DNA from: Casuarina equisetifolia
Taxonomy: Eukaryota > Streptophyta > Magnoliopsida > Fagales > Casuarinaceae
Assembly: GCA_028551475.1 (NCBI GenBank)
Contig: CM052360.1
Coordinates: forward strand, 17,100,501 to 17,164,500
Direction: 5' to 3'
DNA length: 64,000 nucleotides
The notes under the pieces are model-generated. The model was not told the origin of the DNA. It did no database searches and saw only the letters and a program-made list of their open reading frames with translations. Below are positions 13,108-23,529 of the stretch, piece after piece; positions within the stretch are counted from its first letter, which is position 1; every line of letters begins with the position of its first letter. The position numbers were made by a program, and so were the translations under genes.

Positions 13108-14299
13108 GCATGGTCTTATTGGTTGATCAAAGTAAATGTCCAATTTTGCCTGCGAAAACGCCCCCCAAACCGTGAGAAAGTAAGAGCGTCCAGAGGTGTT
13201 GTCCATGATGATACATGTCTGCTTCACCAATGGCAATAAATATAATCGGTACAAGGGGAATATTATTTCCCTGGTTACGATTTCTTGTGTTTTCTTTGTT
13301 GTTCCAGGAACTTTTGTACCTAGCCAGTCATGCTGAGAATTTAATACTCGTTAACATTTTTTTTTTCTTTTGTAGGTTTAAGGGTAAACAGTTTTAATAT
13401 GCATTCTTTTCAACATTAAGCCAAGCATTTTGTTTTGGCATCTAATTCTCGAACTTGCAGGACTTGACAACATCTGTTTGGCAAGTCGCATGCAATCCAT
13501 ATTACCATCTATCTATTGTACTTTCAAAAAAGTACTTGATGCAAAAATTTGAATTGAACATGTCTAGTTTGTCTTAAATTTTCTTCTCTTTTATACACTT
13601 TTTTGTACGAGTACTAAGTAATCTAAAATCATTGGTTATATCTATTCATGAAGGGAAACGTAAATAAAGGGGATTGAGATCATAGTCTCTATCTCTCACC
13701 TAACAAAACACATCTAGCATAAATAAGTTTTAGAAGCTTTAAGCACCGTTATTTATCAAAATCTGGAAGGATTTTTTGGTGCAAGTTCCTGTGATCAAAT
13801 CCAGAGTAGCAAAACGAAATAAATACATAACAAACATACCTATGACAATCATATGATTCAATAATGGTAATCTTGCTTAAAAAGTATAATTAACCTCTTA
13901 ATATAAATATCTTATCTACCTTCACTAAAAAAGATCGACCGTTCATTTCTCACAAACGAGAGGATTCATTCAAATCGATCCAATCGAACGTTCATTTGAA
14001 GAGACACGTAGGTCAAGAGACCGTTGGTATTTCCGATAGGATTCGTTCAAATTAATTAGATAGCGTCGAACAAACGAAAGCTCTCTGTTTTTTCTCTCCC
14101 TCACAAACCCTCATCTCTCTCTCTCTCTCTGGCGTAATCCCTACGACTCAGAGAACTAATTCTCGTTCTCAATTCTGCTCTCTGATCGGCGTGCTCCAGA
14201 TTGGGAAGTTGGCCGTGGAATCACCTCTCCATCTTTCGCTCAGGTTTGCTCTCTTTTTTAGTTTTTTTGTCAATCGTTTGCTGTTATTTTCCTTATAGA
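13108..14299. other. 3' flank of RETICULATA-related gene and upstream region of the next ORF
   Basis: No coding exon recognised. It contains the 3' UTR of the preceding gene, the left copy of the 28-bp direct repeat, and a CT-rich tract (about 14095-14131) that resembles a plant 5' UTR or core promoter for the ORF starting at 14300. Confidence 0.5.
13179..13206. repeat. Left copy of 28-bp direct repeat
   Basis: It reads AGTAAGAGCG then TCCAGAGGTGTTGTCCAT. The right copy at 15802-15829 differs at one base. Weaker similarity continues to the left (CCGTGA then A-rich), broken by an indel. The two copies bracket about 2.6 kb that holds a broken ORF and an SPL-like exon fragment. Confidence 0.85.
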
Positions 14300-14747
14300 A
14301 TGGATGCTTTCGGCCTTCCCTGTCCTCCTCTTGATGAAGCAGGTCTTATGCCTATGGCATCTGTTCGATTTTTTTGATGGTGTAGATGACAGTGGAATTG
14401 AAACTAAGAATGATAAATATGAGACGGGTAAGGAATTGGAGAACCCCAAGCACCATGAAATTAAGAATGGTAAGTATAGAACGGGTAAGCAACTGAGAAA
14501 CCTGAAGCTGGAGCCAAATCAGAACTGCAAGTCCGATACAAGTGAGATCGGCGGCCCCACTTCAGAGTTGGAGTTGAAGGTTTTGTGTGCAGGAATCAAA
14601 TTCCGTCAAGCTTATGAAAAAAATGAAAATTTGAGGAAAAGGAAGGCTATACAAATTATTGAATTTCAGCCTTTACCTGAGCAACAACGATGTGCCAAGA
14701 AGTCCCGGCGTGGAGCATCTCCCACGAAACTGGCCAAGAGGCGTTGA
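14300..14747 (+). pseudogene. Unrecognised Lys/Glu-rich protein, apparently frameshifted
   Basis: I do not recognise the product. An ATG at 14300 opens a frame starting MDAFGLPCPPLDEAGLMPM, which ends at a TGA beside a run of seven T (about 14369-14375). The neighbouring frame is open from an ATG at 14304 to a TGA at 14745-14747 and carries a hydrophilic body ending in a basic tail (KKSRRGASPTKLAKRR). A one-base change in the T run would account for the pattern, so this may be a pseudogene, a sequencing or assembly error, or a gene that really starts at 14304 with a hydrophobic N-terminus (147 aa). A 57-bp tandem duplication lies inside it: units begin at 14400 and 14457 and encode 19-residue repeats with KN-KY-TGK-L-N in common. 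The CT-rich region upstream looks like a real 5' UTR. Confidence 0.4.
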
Positions 14748-15360
14748 GCATGGCAGTTGCAAGAAGGTAGGTTCAGAAGCTCTCGGGTAAGTTGTACCAC
14801 CACCAGGTTCAGAAGAGGTAATCTGAGATCTCTCCCAAGAACTTATTTTTCATCGGCGACTGCTTGGATTGTTTTTCTTTTATTTGCTTAAGTTCAGTTG
14901 TGGTACTTTGTTCTGTGTAATCTTTTAGCTTCTGGATGATTTGCTTTTGTAATTAGGAAGTACTGTTTGCTATTTTAGATGTGGAAGGCTCGTTTCTTAA
15001 AACTTCACTCATGGTTCTGGGGATTTAGTGGTTTCGTTGCCAATCAAAGGTTTATTTGCTAGTTCAAATTTCTGGGCTTCAATTTTGGTCGTTGATTTTG
15101 GAGGGTTGGGTAGTTGATTTAAAAGCTTCGTTTGGTTATGTGGGTTGCTCTTAATTGGAACCATGGTTGTGTAGGCGTACTATTTTTGGACTTTTGGGGG
15201 AGAAGTGAAGCAGACTAGTTGTGACTTGGGTGTGATTCAAAAATCTGACTTTGTTTCTGGCTTTGTTTCTGGAATCGGATTTAAAAATCTCTGGATTGTG
15301 CTTCTCCGTTGGAAGGTTTAATTAGTTGCTTTGGATCTTTTGTTATTTTCTGTTTGATTC
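14748..15360. other. Non-coding stretch between the two gene fragments
   Basis: T/G-rich on the plus strand and intron-like. No exon recognised. The part nearest 15361 may be the 5' UTR intron or leader that came with the SPL-like exon, but this is inference. Confidence 0.4.
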
Positions 15361-15474
15361 ATGGAGGCCAGATTCGGAGATGGAGCTCATCACTTCTATA
15401 CTATTAGTGCTGCTGATTTCCGGGCTGTGGGGAAGAGGACTATTGAGTGGGATTTGAATGACTGGAAATGGTAG
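15361..15474 (+). pseudogene. SPL1/SPL12-like first-exon fragment, truncated
   Basis: The frame starts MEARFGDGAHHFY and continues AVGKRTIEWDLNDWKW, then a TAG at 15472-15474: 37 codons. This matches my memory of the N-terminus of large SQUAMOSA-promoter-binding-like proteins (SPL1/SPL12/SPL14 group), where the DLNDWKW motif is followed by WDGDLF-type sequence. Here the coding sequence stops right after DWKW. I see no SBP zinc-finger domain or ankyrin region downstream. It looks like a gene fragment from duplication or capture, not a working SPL gene. Whether it is transcribed cannot be told. Confidence 0.7.
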
Positions 15475-16477
15475 AATGCCTATGGCTACAGAGATCACTG
15501 CAACTCAGCATGCTCTTGAGGATTCTTGCACCTACTGCAGATTTGACACTCAAGATAATTTTCAGTTGTTTGCAGTTCTTTTCAGATTTGTAATGATTTG
15601 GTTTTGAAATTGTATTTCTCCAGGAGTGTCCCGTTCTACTGATGGAACAAATAGGGGTTGGTACTTGGTATGATTCTGTTGGGATTTACGTTCTTTTAAT
15701 GATAAGCCAATGTTGCATTGGTGCCTTTTGTTTTGCCTCATTTCAATTGTCACAGAAAAAAAAAATGAACTCTGTTTTTGCACATCCGTGAAAACTCAAT
15801 TAGTAAGAGGGTCCAGAGGTGTTGTCCATAAGCCTAACTCTATTTGTAATTTTGAGAGTGACGCAGACCAACTTCAAAAATATCTTTAAACTTACTAGTG
15901 GTTAAACCATTATCGAAAGCTTCTAAAAGATGGCTCAAACCACTCCTTTGGGAGATACCAACACTTTTTAGTGCCGACAATAACTTGGATTAACTTTAGA
16001 ATCGCTTTAATGGTGATCAATTCATTATTCCACCATCTTTTTTAGGGTATCTTGAATCACTTGTAAGTAGGTGATAATAAAACCACTTTAAATTTCCTAC
16101 TATTCTCAAAGAAAATATTCAAGCTTGATGATAGTCTTGATTTATCTTCAAGGAAATGGTTCAAACCTCCCTAAATAAATAAGGCGGTCTAATTATTTCT
16201 TGATATGTTTTTGTATTTTTATTTTTATTTTTATTTTTATTTTTAAGGATATTTAATGAACCTTTACAAGGAATAATTAAATGCAATAAGACATAAAAAA
16301 AAAAAATTGGATTTCGATAATTGGACAAGAAGTCCATCCGCCGGCCAAGACAAAGGTATCACTGGACGCCCAAAGATAACATAAACAAGCTCAACCCATT
16401 TGGATCCTAAGAAGGCACCTCGACCACAAACGTCAACACCATCTCTTTCCTCTCCTCGCCGTCGCCGGCACCAGAAT
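15475..16477. other. Intergenic, upstream of first elongase gene
   Basis: It holds the right copy of the 28-bp direct repeat (15802-15829) and A/T-rich DNA, including a (TTTTTA)-like low-complexity run at about 16213-16245 and an A homopolymer near 16297. The region next to 16478 should contain the promoter and 5' UTR of the elongase gene. In-frame codons from 16400 to 16477 are read here as untranslated. Confidence 0.45.
15802..15829. repeat. Right copy of 28-bp direct repeat
   Basis: Matches 13179-13206 at 27 of 28 positions; the single difference is G for C at the tenth base. See the left copy. Confidence 0.85.
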
Positions 16478-17296
16478 ATGCACGCCGTCATCTCAACCTT
16501 GCAGATCTGGCTTGTGAACCACCCAGCCATCCTCCACTTCTCATGGAACCAGGGCCAAACGCCAGGATCCACACCTCTCTTCCTCACCCTCACTGTCGTC
16601 TCTTACCTTTCCTTCACCTTCCTGCTCTCTCGCCACCTCCTTCCGGTCCCATCTCTTGGCCCCCACCTCCTCAAACCCATCTCCGCCCTTCACAACCTGA
16701 TCCTTCTCCTCCTCTCCCTCATCATGGCCCTAGGTTGCTCCCTATCCATCGTCACCCACACTCCTAACCTCCGCTGGATTATTTGCTTCCCACCACACAC
16801 CACTCCCACTGGGCCCCTCTTTTTCTGGGCCTACGTGTTCTACCTATCCAAGATCCTGGAATTCATAGACACCCTCTTGATCATCCTCAGCAATTCCACT
16901 CGACGACTTACCTTCCTCCATGTGTACCACCACGCAACGGTACTGATCATGTGCTACATTTGGCTGCACTCTAGCCAGTCTCTGTTCCCGGTGGCGCTGG
17001 TGACCAATACGGTGGTGCACGTGATAATGTACGCCTACTACTTTCTGTGCGCCTTGGGGATCCGGCCCAGGTGGAAGAGGCTGGTGACGGACGTCCAGAT
17101 TGTGCAATTTGTGTTCAGCTTTGCGGTGTCCGGCGGGATGCTCTACTACCACTTCACCGGATCCGGGTGCTCAGGGATATGGGGTTGGTGCTTCAATGCC
17201 GTTTTCAATGCCTCTCTTTTGGCGCTCTTTGTGGACTTCCATGCCAAAAGTTACGCCAACAGGAAGGAGATGGCTCGCAAGGACAAAGCCTCATGA
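16478..17296 (+). CDS. ELO-family (GNS1/SUR4) very-long-chain fatty acid elongase, copy 1
   Basis: Predicted 3-ketoacyl-CoA synthase of the ELO type, 272 aa, intronless, several membrane spans, ER. ELO enzymes condense malonyl-CoA with a long acyl-CoA in fatty-acid elongation. Visible signatures: KILEFIDT (125-132; KxxExxDT), the catalytic histidine box HVYHH (148-152) and NTVVHVIMYAYYF (177-189). The C-terminus KDKAS fits a KxKxx di-lysine ER-retrieval signal. The open frame begins upstream at 16400, but I chose the ATG at 16478: it puts the conserved WLVNHP 11 residues from the start, as in the second copy, and the upstream part is Pro/Ser/Arg-rich and not conserved between them. Plants mainly use FAE1-type elongases; the ELO-like group is small and its substrates are poorly defined. 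The gene forms a same-strand tandem pair with the one at 20178. Confidence 0.9.
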   Translation: MHAVISTLQIWLVNHPAILHFSWNQGQTPGSTPLFLTLTVVSYLSFTFLLSRHLLPVPSLGPHLLKPISALHNLILLLLSLIMALGCSLSIVTHTPNLRWIICFPPHTTPTGPLFFWAYVFYLSKILEFIDTLLIILSNSTRRLTFLHVYHHATVLIMCYIWLHSSQSLFPVALVTNTVVHVIMYAYYFLCALGIRPRWKRLVTDVQIVQFVFSFAVSGGMLYYHFTGSGCSGIWGWCFNAVFNASLLALFVDFHAKSYANRKEMARKDKAS

Positions 17297-17428
17297 TTCT
17301 TTTGGACGGTCACAAACGACCAAAATATTTCATTTTTGGTTCCTTCTTGTTTTTTGAGTTGCAAATGTGGTTTCACAACTGGATTTAAATGTTACTACTT
17401 TTGTTGTTTGTCATGTAAATTAGTGTCC

Positions 17429-17735
17429 CCTACTTCTTTCGGCCTTTACTAGCCATTTTAATTTGAAGGGTTCGATTGGGTTGCATAATATAAGTTACTT
17501 TCAAGCAATCCACAAAAGCTGCTCGAGGCTCCTACTTCTGTAGGCCTTTTCTAGACGTTTTAATTTGAAAGGGTTCGATTGGGTTGCATAATATGAGTTA
17601 CTTTCAAGCAATCCACAAAAGCTGCTCGAGGCTCCTACTTCTTTAGGCCTTTTCTAGCCATTTTAATTTGAAAGGGTTCGATTGGGTTGCATAATATAAG
17701 TTACCTCCAACCAATCCACAAAAGCTGCTCGAGGC
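17429..17735. repeat. Three-copy tandem repeat, 103-bp period
   Basis: The phrase GGGTTCGATTGGGTTGCAT recurs starting at 17468, 17571 and 17674, exactly 103 bp apart. Each unit runs from CTACTTCT through GGCCTTTTCTAGCC and the AAGCTGCTCGAGGCT phrase. The copies differ by a few substitutions. The array starts about 130 bp after the stop codon of the first elongase gene, so it may overlap its 3' UTR. It has no long open frame. Confidence 0.9.
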
Positions 17736-20177
17736 TTTCCTCACGGCCCAAGTAGGTTTCTGCTTTCTGTCTGTGTAGTACAGAATCGGCCCTTCCGGTG
17801 AAGGCCCTTTTAAATTTCCTTGGCCTCCCTATTTCCTTTTGAATACTTTAACAACATGAAATGCTAACTTTACACTATTTGACACACTTTTTTTTTGGAA
17901 AAATTTTATTAATACCAACAAGGTTGGTATTTTTATCCTAAACCCTAAAAAAAAAAAAAAATCTATGAGAATGTTAAGAAATATTTTAGGTTTTGATATT
18001 ATTTAAAAAAGATATTTTTACATAAAAGTTGACTCAAAAGTATATAAGTTCACAAGAAAACACTATTTTTGTGAATAAAAAAGGTGTCACACTTAGAAAC
18101 AAATTTTGGATAAGCTTTACACTATTTAAAAGTTGGTATTCCTTCATGACATAATATTGGTTTGGAGTGCTTGAGCATAAATCTTCAGGATTTATTAACA
18201 ATATAAGCTTCCACTCTTAAAAAGTCTCATCAAACTTTTGAAGAGCTGACATATTAATAAAACTAACAAATTTCAAGAAATCAGTTGATTTCTTGAATCG
18301 ATTGCTAGAACAAATATAAACCTTAAAAGAACATGAAAACTACACAGAAAAAGGGCTTTTGTATTTGATGATCTTCGTATAATTGAGACAAAATCTATAA
18401 ATAAAAGGGTGAATCTACGCAGAGAAAGAAAATTATTGTCGTAATTAATCCAATTTGTCGTTTAATGCACGTCGGTTTGAGAAAAGGGGAAAACTTTCAA
18501 GGCTTGAATTCGTTCCTGAATTAGCATTGATTTCGATATGAATTCCATCTTGTGTGTTTAGTGATGAGAGGCTGATTTGATATAGACCCATGTGCACATT
18601 AAAATCCTAAGGCTATGAAAGGATGTGTTCTCAAGCATAGGCTTGAAACCTGGACATAACTTATGAAGATGTCAGGAAAGATTTTAGGTTTTGATATTAT
18701 TTTAAAAATTCTATCCTTACCAATAAGTTGACTAAAAAATATTTAGATTTTTGTTTTTCCCTTGTGAAAAGGATTTTAAGCAGTATTTAGACAATGTATA
18801 ATTTTTCACACAATTCTAAATATATCTACTCACCCAAACGTAAGGAAATACTTTCTACAAAGGTAATTTTTTATGAATGAAAAAAGTGTCATACTTAAAA
18901 GAAAAAAAAAGTTTTTTTAGTCATTTGGAATAATAATTTCACATTGTTAGATGACCTAAATATCTAACCAAAAGCTAGTTAAAGAAGTGAAAGAGTATTG
19001 TTTTTATTTAAACTTCTCTACAAGGGATTACTTTTTCAATAAAGGACTTTTGTCTTGTATATATGTCTTTACACCCCAAAAAACATTAAGTTTAAGGTCA
19101 CATGAGTTAGAATATATTCAATTTAATCTTTGATAAAATATTAGAAGATCCAAAAGTCTAGTCAAAAAGTTAGTTTATAAGTTGGAGGAATATTTAGTTA
19201 TTTATTTATTTAAGCTTTTCCGCAATAAATCACTCTTTCATGTGAGATTTTTGTTTTGCAAAGACATACTATTTAACATAAGCATTAAGTCTTCGGGACT
19301 TATTAACAACATAAGCATCCACTCTTAAAGAAATATCGTAAAACTTTTGAAGAGACAATATATCAAATGCCCCCTTAAAATGATAGAGGAGTTTATCTCA
19401 TTTAGAATAAATTATGTTCATCTATATAATCCAAAACCCAAATGAACCTAGCTCGGACAAAAAAGATTCAGATGGTTGAATCACTTCCTTATTTGACATA
19501 GATTGCAAGCGACTTTTATTCTTTTTTTTTTTCAAGAAAAATTATTACTTCAAAGCTCTCTTTTCCTGAGGTCAATTGCACTTCCTTAAGTTAAATTAAG
19601 ATTATCTGCTAACCTTTGGGGCTACATATGGGAGCCATAATCAGTAATGTAGCTGTGGTGCTCTGAAATCCGTCAGTTTTATCTATAAAAGTAAGTGAGA
19701 AATAAGAGAAAATGGGTAAAAATCAAGCTCTATCCTGAAAAGTATGCACGAGAAGTTCAAACCATAAATTAAGTAAGGTCGCTCTCAGGCTGACAAAATG
19801 AATGAGTTGTCGATCTTCTGTACCTGATGCTTACCTGTTTCAAGATTAGTTGGAGTACAATTACTGCGAATAAATGGAGAGCGGCCTAAAGGCAACAAAT
19901 AAACTGCTCAGCTAGCTGAATTGGGACCAACACAGTAAGATCGATAATTGAAGTATTTTCCTTCTTATTCTTCGTAAGCTCCGTATGTGTGAACCCGAAC
20001 AGTTGTTAGAAGTATCTTGGAGGCCTTAAATTCCGGCGTCCATGTCAATTTTCTCATCCCCATCACTTTCGAGGCCTTCCCATTTTGTGCTTCAAATTTA
20101 GCTTCCCTATGTCTTCCCTTCTCTCCCTCTCCCTGACGATCATAAACCACCATTTTATGCAGCCTGTGAGCTACACC
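17736..20177. other. Spacer between the two elongase genes
   Basis: No gene recognised. It holds degenerate repeats (see 17966-19370) and, at its right end, the promoter and leader of the second elongase gene. Codons in frame from 20085 to 20177 are taken as untranslated. Confidence 0.5.
17966..19370. repeat. Degenerate interspersed direct duplications
   Basis: Two pairs of decayed matches are visible. The first pair is 17966-18102 with 18666-18900, sharing TTTTAGGTTTTGATATTATTT, then GTTGACT, then a GAATRAAAAARGTGTCAYACTTA phrase with indels between. The second pair is about 18172-18256 with 19278-19365, sharing TTATTAACAAYATAAGC and CATCCACTCTTAAA-like blocks and AAACTTTTGAAGAG. They look like an old local duplication or remnants of one mobile family. 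No termini or coding capacity were found. Confidence 0.5.
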
Positions 20178-20981
20178 ATGACCAACATCTTCTCCAGCTT
20201 CCAGTACTGGTTATCAAACCACCCAAACATCCTCCATTTCTCATGGAGCCCAGGGGAAACTTGGTGCTCCTCTCCCCTCTTCCTCACCCTCACTGTGTTC
20301 TCCTACCTCTTCTTCACCTTCCTTCTCTCCCACCTCCCACTACCACCCATACAGCCAAGACTCCTGAAGGCAATCTCAGCAGTCCATAACCTCATCCTTC
20401 TCACCTTTTCCTTCATCATGGCGCTTGGTTGCTGCATTTCCACCCTCTCCCGTGCACCAAACTTCCACTGGATCATCTGCCTCCCACCTCAAACTTCTCC
20501 AACAGGGCCCCTTTTTTTCTGGGGGTACATGTTCTACCTCTCCAAGATATACGAGTTCGTAGACACCCTTTTGATCATAATGGGTAAGTCAACCAGAAGA
20601 CTCACTTTTCTCCATGTTTACCACCATGCAATGGTCGTGATCATGTGCTACATATGGATGGAAACGTCGCAGTCCTTGTTCCCAGTGGTGCTTGTGACCA
20701 ATGCGTCGGTGCATGTGATAATGTACGCCTACTACTTCTTGTGTGCTCTAGGTGTGCGTCCCAAATGGAAGAGGCTGGTCACGGAATGTCAAATATTGCA
20801 GTTTATCTGTAGCTTTGTGGCCTTGGGTATGATGCTGTACTACCATTTCACGGGTTTAGGGTGCTCCGGTGTCTGGGGTTGGTGCTTTAATATGGCCTTC
20901 TACTCTTCTCTTTTGGCTCTTTTCCTAGACTTCCATGCAAAGAATTATAACAGCCCAAAGAATGGACACAAACTTTCATAA
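20178..20981 (+). CDS. ELO-family (GNS1/SUR4) fatty acid elongase, copy 2
   Basis: Intronless tandem paralogue of the gene at 16478, 267 aa. It keeps the family signatures KIYEFVDT (123-130), HVYHH (146-150) and NASVHVIMYAYYF, plus the conserved block PLFFW-YMFYLSK. The start at 20178 (MTNIFSSFQYWLSNHP) was chosen to align with copy 1; in-frame ATGs at 20085, 20109 and 20157 lie in sequence unlike copy 1. The tail is NGHKLS, so the KxKxx pattern of copy 1 is absent: only a lysine at -3 remains. Apart from that the protein looks intact and probably active. Similarity to copy 1 is high in the middle and low at both ends. Predicted role: chain-elongation condensation at the ER membrane. Confidence 0.9.
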   Translation: MTNIFSSFQYWLSNHPNILHFSWSPGETWCSSPLFLTLTVFSYLFFTFLLSHLPLPPIQPRLLKAISAVHNLILLTFSFIMALGCCISTLSRAPNFHWIICLPPQTSPTGPLFFWGYMFYLSKIYEFVDTLLIIMGKSTRRLTFLHVYHHAMVVIMCYIWMETSQSLFPVVLVTNASVHVIMYAYYFLCALGVRPKWKRLVTECQILQFICSFVALGMMLYYHFTGLGCSGVWGWCFNMAFYSSLLALFLDFHAKNYNSPKNGHKLS

Positions 20982-23529
20982 ACAGCATCAAGATGGTGTT
21001 TTTCATGGGAATATCCAAGTTAGGATCAAGATTGATTATTTAATGTAATTTTGCAAGACTGCTTTCTATCTCTGTTGTTACTATTCTTGAATCCACCGCT
21101 ACGGTTGGGAATCCAGTAAGCTACTCTTATTCCTTGCTTTATTGTTACTGTAAGTTTTAGCTCAGTTGGATGCATAGAAGAGAAATAGTATCAAGTGCTA
21201 ACAGATATCAGTTCCCATGGTTGGGTGAATTGTGACGACCAGGTTCGATCACTATTTGATGATTTTGTATGAGTAAACATCAAGACTCCTTTTTTCTTTC
21301 ATTTTTTTCGGCTCTAAACTGTTTCTGGACCAACTACAAGAGTTGCGTCCCACTTTTTCTTACTCCGTCTTGTGCTATTGTAAGCGTGCTCTTGACCACC
21401 TTACCAGCTTTTTTTTTACCTCTCTTTCTCCCTCTCTCTCTAATGATTGTTATACCGGGTTTAATGCTTGCTACTTGCATTGTAAAGAACATTAAGCAAG
21501 AGCAAATATGCAGACGAGTTTTCATGTAAAGAACACAAATGATGATATTGCAATATCTTAATGGGCAGTACGGTTATTCAAGTGTCATGCTATAATGCAG
21601 CTTTAATGGAGCTATTTTGGGGCTGGATTTGCCTTGTGGTAGATCCTGTGTCTTATCCTTCGGTAAAATGGAAAACAAAGGAGAAAAAGAAACATTTCCT
21701 AGGACAGATACCTGTCCTAATTCAACGAAATGACCAATAAGCTGACCAGAACTCAAATTTGATTCTTTTGAGGTCTTGTATACATCGGCCATTATGGAAT
21801 AAAGCGGCAAACCCCTCTCTGTCTGTCTCTTCCTCACCCAACCCACCCTACACCATAAATTTGGACCAAATCCTCCAACCACCTCTCCCATGGACATTTA
21901 TCCCACTGCCTTTCTCTCTCTCATTATGTGCATACATCGTTTTTGTCTGACAAGTTCGTAAAGACGCTAGGCACACAGAACTATCACCAGGTTTAACTTC
22001 TATCTTTTATTAAGGTGATGATAATAGATGGGTTATATTGAATAATAATAAAAGGAAAAAAGAAAAAAAATATATGCCAAAACCATACAGATAAGCCCCC
22101 CCCCCCCAAAAAAAAAAAAAAAGAAAAAAAAAGTTATGGAGCAACTTAAATAATGGGGTAGCTTCGGTGCTAGTGCAGGACTTTGTCCTGAGGGAGACGT
22201 TGGCCATATAGGTGACCACATGGCTTGTTCGTTCCCTAGCAAATTAGTCAATGCACGACTGCGAAACAAGTAGACGTAGACTGCAGTTGCACGGAATCGC
22301 GTGATTGACCCAATAGCTTTCTTATATTATTTGTTTTTTTTTTTATTTTATTTTTTGAAATCTCAACGTGACATGTTTTTGATGAGCACCGTTGGGCAGA
22401 ACGGTGAGATTGTCACTTAATATCATAGAAATCATAATAACATGCTTGAAAGATAATTTGACAAAGTTTTAAATCTTAATAAGAGATTTTATAATATTTT
22501 ATGTTCTAGAGAAATCCTTATGTAACAGGTAGAATGTCGAATTATCACCAGGATTCTTTGGGTTACTTCCTAGTATGCCCAGTTCCTATTTGGCAACAGG
22601 TTTTCTTCTATGCAACCGAATAAATTGGCTTTCTTCTTGCGTCAGAAGTTGAATTGTTGCAGTCTGGATGAATTCAATGTTGGACGCGAAGAATATATGG
22701 TCGCAGATAATATTAATGGCTTATTTGACTATCTGCGTACGTCAATGCTTCAGAAATTTAAGATTGCACCAGGTGATAATATGAATAGTTGTCCGGTTTT
22801 ACTCGTTACCATTTGCTATATACCTATATGTTACCGATTTGGTTATCCGTAATAGTAATTGCTATAACTCTTGTTCTTTGTCTCTTCATTGAAGGCTACC
22901 ACCTTTTAATAAGTTTTATAAACTATAAGAATAACAAGCATAGAAGTCATAAAGTCTTCCAAATCTAGTTAACATTGATTATCAAAATATTTCCATGCAT
23001 GTGGGATCTCATCTACTGCCAACTAGCCATTAAGTCTTCCATGCTTGTGGAATCCGCCCCATATTATTCGAGGAATGATTATCTACCTTCAATAGGTAGA
23101 GTGATGTCAACCTATACATATCAAATTAATGAGGATCTTAACCAATTCCTCAATTCCTTCCACATTAAAGTTTAATGATATTTATTGCCCATTTGACACC
23201 ATAGATCCTTCAGGGAGTGAATAAAATCTTCATCAATGCAGCATTTTAAAAGCAAGCCAAATTGGTATTGAATTCGTTTCTTTGTGCCAGTGGGAGAAAA
23301 AAAGAGAGTCTTCAACTGTTTAATTTCAAAGAATCAATCAACAAGTACAAACAAAAATGTAATTATCTTTACATGTATATACATATTTGACTGAAGGCAT
23401 CCGCAAGCAAGAAACTTTACACTTTTCAACGTATGTACTGTATCACCAAGGCATGAATATGGAAAAGTAAATACATTGAAAGCATGTTTCATAAGTTGTT
23501 AGAAGTTGGTTTCAAAGACATTAAGTGTT
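20982..23529. other. Intergenic with low-complexity tracts and one unassigned ORF
   Basis: It contains the 3' flank of the second elongase gene, then a C10-A15 type homopolymer tract at about 22098-22133 and a T-rich tract near 22335. An 80-codon frame at 22610-22852 (+), with FLRQKLNCCSLDEFNVGREE, has fairly protein-like composition, but I do not recognise it and see no supporting exons. A CT-rich stretch at 21805-21930 resembles a 5' UTR, which may be chance. Confidence 0.35.

Noticed and set aside
14244-14298. 5' UTR intron before the unknown ORF (CAG|GTTTGC to TTATAG)
   Set aside because: At 55 bp it is shorter than plant introns normally are; not claimed without transcript evidence.
16400-16477. 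Upstream 26 codons in frame with elongase copy 1
   Set aside because: Pro/Arg/Ser-rich and without counterpart in copy 2; the conserved N-terminus fits the ATG at 16478.
16543-17388. Other frames inside elongase copy 1
   Set aside because: Alternative-frame shadows of the ELO coding sequence with Pro-rich or His-rich composition.
22033-22269. Minus ORFs with poly-Phe and poly-Gly
   Set aside because: Produced by the C/A homopolymer tract at 22098-22133.
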